NCBI GenBank assembly: GCA_964349515.1
Contig: CAYGHG010000016.1
Coordinates: forward strand, 1-32,598
Source of the DNA: CAYGHG01 sp964349515
GTDB taxonomy: Bacteria > Oederibacteriota > PGYV01 > CAYGHG01
Reading direction: 5' to 3'
DNA: 32,598 nucleotides
The notes under the pieces are model-generated. The model made no database searches, was not told the DNA's origin, and was given only the letters and a program-made list of their open reading frames with translations. Shown here piece after piece: positions 17,770-24,161 of this stretch. How positions within the stretch are numbered: position 1 is the stretch's first letter; every line of letters begins with the position of its first letter. The translations under genes were made by a program, and so were the position numbers.

Positions 17770-18327
17770 ATGGCATCCAAACTCAACTATTACGAGATAC
17801 TGGAGATTTACCCGGCAGCCACGCAGGATGAGATTGAGAATGCTTTCAGGCTGATGCTGTACAAGTACCACCCTGACCACAACCCCGACAGGCCGGACTG
17901 GGCGCACGAGAGGACCTCTGAGGCGGTGGAGGCATATAAAATTCTTTCGGAACCTATGCGCAGGAAAATATATAATTTTCTGATATTCGCGACGCTCAGG
18001 AAATCCGCGAAGGAGATTAAGTTCGGAATTTTTGATATGTCAAAAAAGAAAAAGTACGAGGAGGCCTGCGCGCTGTTCAAGGAGGGCGTGGCAGTTTACG
18101 AAACGAATAAATCAGCGGCGCTGCTTAAGTTTCAGCAGGCTTACGGCGTTTACAGGCTGCCTGAGGCGGTTTACAATATAGGGGTGTTTTATACAAGCAC
18201 TAATAAGATAAGCGAGGCTGTGAGGGCTTTTTCCGAGGCTTCAAAAATAGAGCCCGAAAACATGCACTACGCCAAGACGCTTGAAAGACTGCAGGAACTT
18301 GTAAGAGAACTTGAAAGGAACAGGTAA
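17770..18327 (+). CDS. J-domain protein with TPR repeats (non-canonical Hsp40)
   Basis: The protein has 185 residues. The N-terminal 70 residues are a J domain: 'NYYEILEIYPAATQDEIENA' helix I/II, the HPD tripeptide at 34-36, and 'EAYKILSEPMRRKIYNFLI' helix III. There is no Gly/Phe region, zinc finger or C-terminal substrate domain as in DnaJ. Residues about 95-180 instead contain TPR-like helices ('ALFKEGVAVYETNKSAALL', 'AVYNIGVFYTSTNKISEAV'). The J domain would stimulate the ATPase of the Hsp70 encoded 12 nt downstream, while the TPRs would supply client or partner specificity. It starts 2 nt after the cyclase-like gene, with GAGG as a modest Shine-Dalgarno. Confidence 0.9.
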   Translation: MASKLNYYEILEIYPAATQDEIENAFRLMLYKYHPDHNPDRPDWAHERTSEAVEAYKILSEPMRRKIYNFLIFATLRKSAKEIKFGIFDMSKKKKYEEACALFKEGVAVYETNKSAALLKFQQAYGVYRLPEAVYNIGVFYTSTNKISEAVRAFSEASKIEPENMHYAKTLERLQELVRELERNR

Positions 18328-18339
18328 AAAGGAGAATAT

Positions 18340-20058
18340 ATGGCAAAGATAATCGGCATAGACCTCGGCACGACAAACTCGTGCATGGGCTACATGGAGG
18401 ACGGCAAACTGAACATCATACCCAATGACGAGGGGTTCAGGACCACTCCCTCTGTGGTGGCCTTTACAAAAGAGGGCGCGCTTGTGGTGGGCAACGCCGC
18501 AAAACGCCAGCAGATAATGAACCCTGAAAATACTATTTTTTCCGTAAAGAGGTTCATGGGAAGAAAATTTACGGATAAGGTTGTTGAAAAGGACATAAAA
18601 CTCCTTCCTTACCAGCTTGCCCCCGCGTCAAACGGCGACGTACGCATAAACGTTCTAGGCAGGTCTTTTTCGCCGCCTGAGATTTCCGCGATGACGCTGA
18701 TGAAGCTCAAAAAAGACGCTGAGCGCTACCTCGGAGAGCCGGTGGAAAAAGCCGTCATAACAGTGCCCGCCTATTTTAATGACTCGCAGAGGCAGGCTAC
18801 AAAGGACGCGGGCAGGATCGCCGGGCTTGAAGTGGTAAGGATGATAAACGAACCGACAGCGGCCGCGCTTGCCAGCGGTTTTGATTCAAAAACAAAGATG
18901 AAAGTTGTCATATATGATCTGGGCGGCGGGACTTTTGACGTATCCATATTAAAACTCGGGCAGGGCATATTTGAAGTAATGTCCACAAGCGGCGACACGC
19001 ATTTGGGCGGCGACGACTTTGACCAGGCGGTTATTGACTATATGGTGGCGGAGTTTTTAAACAAGGAGGGAATAGACCTCAGGGGCGACAGAGTGGCGCT
19101 TCAGAGGCTCAAAGACGCGGCGGAGAATGCAAAAATAAACCTCTCCACGCTGGAGTCTGTTGAGATTACCCTGCAGTTTATGGCGGTTACAAACGAAGGC
19201 GCCAAGCATTTGCACGCGGTTTTGACGAGGCAGAAGCTGGAGCAGATAACAAAGCAGATAGCGGAGTCCACAGCCGGGCCGTGCGAAAAGGCTCTTGAAT
19301 ACGCGGGCCTGCGCGCCTCTGATATTGATGAAGTGGTGCTCGTAGGCGGGCAGACGAAAATGCCGCTGGTGCGCGACGTGGTAAAAAGGATATTTAAAAA
19401 AGACCCCTATCTGGGGTTAAACCCTGACGAGGCGGTCGCGGCAGGCGCGGCGCATCAGGCTTCAATATTAAAGGGAGACATAAGGGACATACTCCTGCTT
19501 GACGTTACCGCATTTTCGCTTGGTTTGAAAACAGAGGGCGGCATATTTGCAAAAATGATTGAGAAAAACTCCTCAATTCCCATAAGAAAAAGCGAGATAT
19601 ACACCAATTCAAAAGATGATCAGAGCTTCGTGCGTATTGAGGTTTTTCAGGGCGAAAAACCAATGGCAGTTGACAACAAGCTTATCGGGACATTTGACCT
19701 TGTGGGTATACCGCCGGGGCCGAAAGGCACCGCAAAAATAGAGGTTCTCTTTGACATAGACGCAAACGGCATAATAAAAGTATCGGCAAAGGATCTTCAG
19801 TCAGGCAAGGAGCAGGCGATTAAGATTTCGCCTGACAGCGGGCTGTCAACATCCGAAGTTGATAAAATGGCAAAAAATATGGGTGAAGAGTTTGCAGACA
19901 AACTCTCAAAGGGAGAAAAACTGAAAGCCGCCCAGAGCTACGCACAGGCGGCCCCGCTGCCTCAGGATGAGGCGGGCGGCGGCTCAATAGCCGGCACGCA
20001 GGAGAGCCAGGGAAAGAAAAAATCCATCTTTGATATCTTTAAAAAGAAAGAGGGGTAA
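18340..20058 (+). CDS. Hsp70 (DnaK family) with a truncated substrate-binding lid
   Basis: The 572-residue protein aligns well with DnaK. Phosphate-1 loop 'GIDLGTTNSCMG' is at residues 6-17; 'NEPTAAALA' follows at about 170, phosphate-2 'YDLGGGTFDVSIL' at about 190-203, 'VVLVGGQTKMP' at about 330, the interdomain linker 'ILLLDVTAFSLG', and a full beta-type substrate domain to about residue 500. After 'DSGLSTSEVDKMAKNM' only about 65 residues remain against about 120 in E. coli DnaK, so the helical lid is largely absent. The tail is low-complexity and ends in a basic, amphipathic 'KKKSIFDIFKKKEG'. The usual acidic DnaK tail is missing. This is a divergent, dedicated Hsp70 next to its own J protein rather than the housekeeping dnaK, hence no gene symbol is given. 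Confidence 0.92.
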   Translation: MAKIIGIDLGTTNSCMGYMEDGKLNIIPNDEGFRTTPSVVAFTKEGALVVGNAAKRQQIMNPENTIFSVKRFMGRKFTDKVVEKDIKLLPYQLAPASNGDVRINVLGRSFSPPEISAMTLMKLKKDAERYLGEPVEKAVITVPAYFNDSQRQATKDAGRIAGLEVVRMINEPTAAALASGFDSKTKMKVVIYDLGGGTFDVSILKLGQGIFEVMSTSGDTHLGGDDFDQAVIDYMVAEFLNKEGIDLRGDRVALQRLKDAAENAKINLSTLESVEITLQFMAVTNEGAKHLHAVLTRQKLEQITKQIAESTAGPCEKALEYAGLRASDIDEVVLVGGQTKMPLVRDVVKRIFKKDPYLGLNPDEAVAAGAAHQASILKGDIRDILLLDVTAFSLGLKTEGGIFAKMIEKNSSIPIRKSEIYTNSKDDQSFVRIEVFQGEKPMAVDNKLIGTFDLVGIPPGPKGTAKIEVLFDIDANGIIKVSAKDLQSGKEQAIKISPDSGLSTSEVDKMAKNMGEEFADKLSKGEKLKAAQSYAQAAPLPQDEAGGGSIAGTQESQGKKKSIFDIFKKKEG

Positions 20059-20061
20059 AAA

Positions 20062-21984
20062 ATGAGCCGCCAGAAAAACATGCTTATCGGAGAGATGCTT
20101 GTCGAAGAGGGCATAATCACAAAGGAACAGCTGAAAGACGGACTTGAAGAACAAAAACGCACGGGGGAGAAGATAGGGGAAATACTCATCCGGATGGGTT
20201 ACATCACAAAGGAGATTTTATGGACCTTCCTCGGCTATCAGATGGGGGTGCCGTATATAAATCTTGATGAGATAACCCAGATAAGGCAGGACGTTTTAAA
20301 AACCCTGCCCGAGCAGCTGATGAGAAATGAGAAACTGATACCGATAAACAAGCAGGGCAAGATGCTCTCTGTCGCGATGGCGGACCCTCTTAACTTTCTT
20401 GTTGTTGACGATTTAAAGGCGACCACGCGCTGCGAGATAGACGCAAAGCTCGCGCCGGCTGATGACATAAAAAAATGTATTGATAAATATTTCGGATACA
20501 AGGAAGAGGACAGGGGCGAAATATCCAGGGCGAGGGTTGACGAGCTTGACGACATACTCTCGGCGCCGCTCACGGCGCGCAGGCCCGAGCCAAAACGCGA
20601 GGCCCCGCCCGCAGCGGATACCGGCAGGGTAAACATACAAAGGTCGGTGTACGGCGCTCCGGCCGTGCAGCAGGCGCCTGTGCCGCCTCCGGCGCCCGAA
20701 CCGCAGCCTTATCAGCCGCCGCCGCAGGCTGCGCCTCAGTACGCGCCGCCTCCTCCGGCATATGAGCCGGCGCCGCCGGCCCAGATACAGCCGCAGAACA
20801 TACAGGATGCGCCCAGGCAGGCCGCGCAGGCAGTTATGTCGGGAGATACGCCTGTGAATGCTTTTTTAACAGCGCTTATATCAGAGGCCTATGATGCGTC
20901 TTCGAGCGATATACACATAGAGCCGCTCGCGGACCGCTGCAGGATACGCCGCAGGATTGACGGTGTTTTATATGAGGTTGACTCGCCGCCCAAAACCCTG
21001 TATGCAGGCATACTCAATAAAATAAAAGAACTCGCGCAGATGAATCCTGCTGAAAAAGGCGCGCCTCAGGAGAGCAAGCTCAGGATAAGAATAACAGGCA
21101 GGGAAATAAACATGGCGGTGCACACATTCCCGACTATATACGGTGAAAAAATAGTTTTGAGGATAGTACGCGCCGATGACAGCGTGATGGCGCTTGAAGC
21201 AATAGGGCTTGAGGCTGATGTGCTTGACATATTCAGAAAGATACTCAAGCTGCCGCACGGGCTTGTCATAGTGGCCGGCCCCACAAACAGCGGCAAGGAA
21301 ACCACCATGTATTCCGCGCTCTCGGAGATAAACGAGCCTTCGCTGAATATTTTCTCAATAGACGACTCGGGCTCCAACTGCATAATCCCCGGCATAAACC
21401 AGGCAAAGGTAAACAGGCGCAATAACGGCCAGGTTTTGAGATACCTGGCAGACCAGGACTGCGATGTCATAGGCTTGGGCGACATAAGCAACAAGGAGGC
21501 GGGAGAGGCTGTGTTTGACATCATAGCGAGCGGCCATCTGCTGATAACCAAACTGCGCGCAGGCGACCCCTATCAGGCGATGCAGACGATAATAAACTTC
21601 GGGATAGAATCCTACGTGGTTTACTCAAACACAAACGCGGTTCTCGCGCAGAGGCTGGTCAGGAAGATATGCGACAGGTGCAAGGAGCCTTTTGAAGCGC
21701 CTGAAGAGGTGCTGAAAATGCTCGGCGACACGGGCGGCAAGCCGGTACTCTACAGGGGCAAAGGCTGCGATGCCTGTTCCCACACGGGGTATAAAGGAAG
21801 GACGGCGGTATTTGAGCTGCTGCCTCTTACCGAAAAAATAAAAGAGATGCTCATAAGCGGCGAGCCGGTAAAAAAGGTAAAAGAAGAAAACAAAAAACAG
21901 GGGATGAATACCCTCAAAGAATCTGCGCTTTTAAAGGTTTTAAAAGGAATAACCACAATAGAAGAATATATGAAAATCAGCTGA
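20062..21984 (+). CDS. GspE/PilB-like ATPase homologue with degraded catalytic motifs (probable pseudo-ATPase)
   Basis: The protein has 640 residues. Residues 1-150 form an MshEN/GSPII_E N-terminal domain with two 'IGE.L...G.IT' repeats, a fold that can bind c-di-GMP. Residues about 180-262 are a Pro/Ala/Gln-rich linker. Residues about 270-640 are the secretion-ATPase core, keeping 'SSSDIHIEPLADRCRIRRRI' and the Cys4 zinc motif (CDRC...CDAC). Catalytic motifs deviate. Walker A is 'GPTNSGKETT' (406-415) with Glu413 for the Mg-binding Thr. The Asp box is 'IDDSGS' for 'IEDPVE'. Walker B is 'DVIGLGDISN' with Asp474 for Glu, plus lost Arg and Asp. The His box is 'ITKLRAGD' with Arg499 for His. ATP hydrolysis is therefore doubtful. 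It starts 3 nt after the Hsp70 gene. No pilus or type II secretion genes are nearby. Confidence 0.88.
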   Translation: MSRQKNMLIGEMLVEEGIITKEQLKDGLEEQKRTGEKIGEILIRMGYITKEILWTFLGYQMGVPYINLDEITQIRQDVLKTLPEQLMRNEKLIPINKQGKMLSVAMADPLNFLVVDDLKATTRCEIDAKLAPADDIKKCIDKYFGYKEEDRGEISRARVDELDDILSAPLTARRPEPKREAPPAADTGRVNIQRSVYGAPAVQQAPVPPPAPEPQPYQPPPQAAPQYAPPPPAYEPAPPAQIQPQNIQDAPRQAAQAVMSGDTPVNAFLTALISEAYDASSSDIHIEPLADRCRIRRRIDGVLYEVDSPPKTLYAGILNKIKELAQMNPAEKGAPQESKLRIRITGREINMAVHTFPTIYGEKIVLRIVRADDSVMALEAIGLEADVLDIFRKILKLPHGLVIVAGPTNSGKETTMYSALSEINEPSLNIFSIDDSGSNCIIPGINQAKVNRRNNGQVLRYLADQDCDVIGLGDISNKEAGEAVFDIIASGHLLITKLRAGDPYQAMQTIINFGIESYVVYSNTNAVLAQRLVRKICDRCKEPFEAPEEVLKMLGDTGGKPVLYRGKGCDACSHTGYKGRTAVFELLPLTEKIKEMLISGEPVKKVKEENKKQGMNTLKESALLKVLKGITTIEEYMKIS

Positions 21985-22018
21985 AGAATTTTAATCGGCT
22001 TTAAACCGGGGTACATTG

Positions 22019-23767
22019 ATGAAAAAATTTTCGTTTTCAGTTTTAATAACAGTTTTTTTATGCGCCGCTGCCGCGGCCCAGCCTGTGGATTTTCAGATAA
22101 ACATTGCCGGAGCGCCCTCTGTTACTGCAGGGGCTGTGCTTGAAATTACCATAATCGCAATGGACTATGATATGACAGGGGACGGCGTCAATGAAGACGC
22201 TTCTTTTACCGGACAGGTGACGGTTTCCTCTTCCGTGCCGGGTTCCATCACGCTTGATACAGGAACCGCGCAGACGGGAAATTTTACCGCCGGTATGTGG
22301 TCGGGAACCATAACCCTGCGCGGCGCTGCCGACCCTGTAACGATAACCGCTGTTGATTCTTTCGGCGCCACAGGCATAGCATACAAGATTGTCACGCCTG
22401 CCGCCTATCAGGGCTTGAGGCTCATAGTTCCGGGAATGCAGTTTGCGCCCGGGACAACAACCGGCTTCACAGGCGAGCCTGATTCGCAGGTTCCCGCGAG
22501 GCCTTTCGGGGTGACGGTTTACGCCGTTGACCAGTATAGAAATGTTGTTACCTCGGGATTTCCCTCTGTTTATGTGGAAGCGTCAACGATTGCTTCCCAG
22601 ACCATAAATCCTTCCGGCAGTGTGGATTTGGGTTCGTTTTCCCCGCAGGGAATAGGTTATTTTGAAGTCACATTAAACCCGCCTGACGGCGAACTGCCGA
22701 AAACATACCCGCTGTCGGCAATGCCGAGCTCGGGGCAGTTTCATATAGCCAATATTACAATTATAAACCTTAATGACTATTTTATCTGGGCAGAGGCGCC
22801 GCCCGCGATTACGGCAGGCAGTTATATGAATGTAACGGTTTATGTCTCAAACGAGCTTTACGGCCCGCCTGTTTATGGTTTTAACAGGCCGGTGAGAATA
22901 CGGGCTTTTTCCATGCCTGCGTTTGAAGAGGCAAACCCGCCTTTTACGCCTGTGGCCGAGCCTCAGGGTGTGATGGAAAACGGGGTGGCGGTGTTTAATG
23001 TTTCTTACACAAAAAGCGGCGCTATAGCCGCAGTGCCCGACTGCCTGCACGACGGCACCAATATAGTAAACGCGTCAGAGGGCAGCAGGTACTCGCGCGC
23101 GGTGACGGTCATAAATCCGGACGCGCCTGCATCATTTGTTGAAGGATTGTACGGCAGCAGCGTGCTGGAAAAGGGCAAGAGCGTGACGATTACGGCGATG
23201 CTGTATGACCAGTACTACAACATAGTCACCGGCTCTGCGGTTAATTTTGAAATATCAGCCGAGGGCGGCGCAGAGGGCTCGCTTAATACCACGACTGCAT
23301 ATTCTGTGGGAAATTTTCACATACCTGCGCTTTCAAACAAGGCTTTTGCCGTCTTTACGGCGCCCGCCTCAAACAGGATCAATGTTATCAATATAAGCGT
23401 GCCGGGGGTTTCAGGTGCAAGGCCTGTTTCGGTCACATCCATACTTACTGAAAAGTTTCAAAACTGGCCCAATCCGTTTAAAGCGGGCAGGGAGTCAGTA
23501 AAAATAAATTACTATCTTGCCGAAGACAGCAAAGTAAAACTTGAAATTTTCAGCTCATTCGGAAAACTCGTATGGTCAAAAGAGCTGGAGCCGGGAGCTT
23601 TAACAGCCTCGGAAAACCACGCAGTACGCGGCGGCAACACCTACACCTGGGACGGCCGGGCCACAGACGGCTACACCATAGGCGTGGGAGTCTATGTGCT
23701 GAGAATTACCATAGAAGACTCGGCAGGGAAAAGAGTACAGACGAGGAAAATGGCGGTAGTGAAGTAG
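22019..23767 (+). CDS. Secreted Ig-like protein with C-terminal FlgD-like sorting/Ig domain
   Basis: The product is 582 residues from the ATG at 22019; a TTG directly before it (22016) is an alternative start. The ATG is preferred because GGGG lies 8 nt upstream. A signal peptide spans residues 1-20 (ending AAAAA, then QP). Several invasin/Ig-like segments follow, with 'VTVYAVDQYRNVV' and 'ITAMLYDQYYNIVTG' motifs. The last 100 residues (from about 480) are a FlgD-like module: 'NWPNPFKAG', 'INYYLAEDSKVKLEIFSSFG', 'YTWDGRATDG' and 'GVYVLRI'. It is the last gene of the operon, 34 nt after the pseudo-ATPase, and is a natural candidate client of the upstream chaperone module. Its TAG stop lies within the start of the hairpin element at 23764. 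Confidence 0.85.
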   Translation: MKKFSFSVLITVFLCAAAAAQPVDFQINIAGAPSVTAGAVLEITIIAMDYDMTGDGVNEDASFTGQVTVSSSVPGSITLDTGTAQTGNFTAGMWSGTITLRGAADPVTITAVDSFGATGIAYKIVTPAAYQGLRLIVPGMQFAPGTTTGFTGEPDSQVPARPFGVTVYAVDQYRNVVTSGFPSVYVEASTIASQTINPSGSVDLGSFSPQGIGYFEVTLNPPDGELPKTYPLSAMPSSGQFHIANITIINLNDYFIWAEAPPAITAGSYMNVTVYVSNELYGPPVYGFNRPVRIRAFSMPAFEEANPPFTPVAEPQGVMENGVAVFNVSYTKSGAIAAVPDCLHDGTNIVNASEGSRYSRAVTVINPDAPASFVEGLYGSSVLEKGKSVTITAMLYDQYYNIVTGSAVNFEISAEGGAEGSLNTTTAYSVGNFHIPALSNKAFAVFTAPASNRINVINISVPGVSGARPVSVTSILTEKFQNWPNPFKAGRESVKINYYLAEDSKVKLEIFSSFGKLVWSKELEPGALTASENHAVRGGNTYTWDGRATDGYTIGVGVYVLRITIEDSAGKRVQTRKMAVVK

Positions 23768-23875
23768 CCGCCTCCCTTTACGGGGGGCGGGTCTTTACGC
23801 CTTTAAAACAAAAAGCGTTTGCCAAGCCAGTAGCCGCATCCCTTTATGGGGGGCGGGTCTTTACGCCTTTAAAAC

Positions 23876-23905
23876 AAAAAAACGCGGGCCCTTAAAAGAG
23901 CCCGC
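23876..23905 (-). terminator. Minus-strand rho-independent terminator
   Basis: Read on the minus strand, the GCGGGCTC / GGGCCCGC stem is followed by seven T. It would stop antisense transcription entering the operon from the right. No minus-strand gene is nearby. Confidence 0.65.
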
Positions 23906-23950
23906 CTACACAATGCGTTTGCCAAGGGCGGGTCTTTACGCCTTTAAAAC

Positions 23951-23980
23951 AAAAAAACGCGGGCCCTTAAAAGAGCCCGC
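23951..23980 (-). terminator. Second minus-strand rho-independent terminator
   Basis: This is the copy within the second 75-bp unit: the same stem followed by seven T on the minus strand. Confidence 0.65.
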
Positions 23981-24048
23981 CTACACAATGCGTTTGCCAA
24001 CCCTCCGTCTTTATTGTTTCACCAGGTGAAAACTGATTTTTTTAGTCT

Positions 24049-24077
24049 TTGACAACCCTTTATTATTAAAGTATAAT
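24049..24077 (+). promoter_or_regulatory. Consensus sigma70 promoter for the 1311-residue surface protein
   Basis: A perfect -35 TTGACA (24049-24054), a 17-nt spacer and a perfect -10 TATAAT (24072-24077) are present. The start site would be near 24084, leaving a leader of about 78 nt. AAGAAGGG at 24143-24150 serves as the Shine-Dalgarno. Both hexamers match the consensus fully, predicting strong constitutive transcription. Confidence 0.85.
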
Positions 24078-24161
24078 CCTGATAATAAACCGAAACATTT
24101 TAAGGTTTTTTTTGTCGAATAATTTAAACGGTTAAAGAAAAAAAGAAGGGATGGCTGTTTA

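Larger units (their letters stand above)
23851..24000. repeat. Exact 75-bp tandem duplication
   Basis: Bases 23851-23925 and 23926-24000 are identical over 75 bp. Each unit runs from GGGCGGGTCTTTACG to GCGTTTGCCAA and carries one inverted terminator hairpin. Zero divergence indicates a recent duplication. Confidence 0.95.
23764..24011 (-). repeat. Array of composite hairpin elements (right array, inverted orientation)
   Basis: The intergenic stretch 23768-24161 begins with the same element family as at 14282, now inverted: a half copy from 23764, a full copy at 23830-23909 and a partial copy at 23926-23984. It ends with CCAACCCTCCGTCTT (23997-24011), the exact reverse complement of the outer flank at 14282-14296. 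On the + strand the first hairpin (CCGCCTCCC / GGGGGGCGG, TTTAC loop) lies directly after the stop codon and may weakly terminate the operon. Bases 24012-24161 hold a promoter and leader only. Confidence 0.85.

Noticed and set aside
23572..23895. Open frame overlapping the end of the 22019 gene and the hairpin array
   Set aside because: It is out of frame with a well-supported FlgD-domain gene and translates the repeat twice (VAASLYGG). It is not a gene.
23764..24011. CRISPR array or tRNA cluster as explanation for the regular repeats
   Set aside because: The repeats are hairpin terminators with T-tracts in variable numbers. There are no unique spacers of uniform length and no cas genes, and no tRNA cloverleaf was recognised.
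14282..24011. Composite transposon enclosing the chaperone operon
   Set aside because: No transposase or integrase gene and no target-site duplication are visible. Only the inverted bracketing itself is reported as a finding.
24087..24105. CCGAAACAT motif in the leader, also near 28910
   Set aside because: It occurs at different distances from the -10 in the two leaders and is short and AT-rich around. It is too weak to call an operator.
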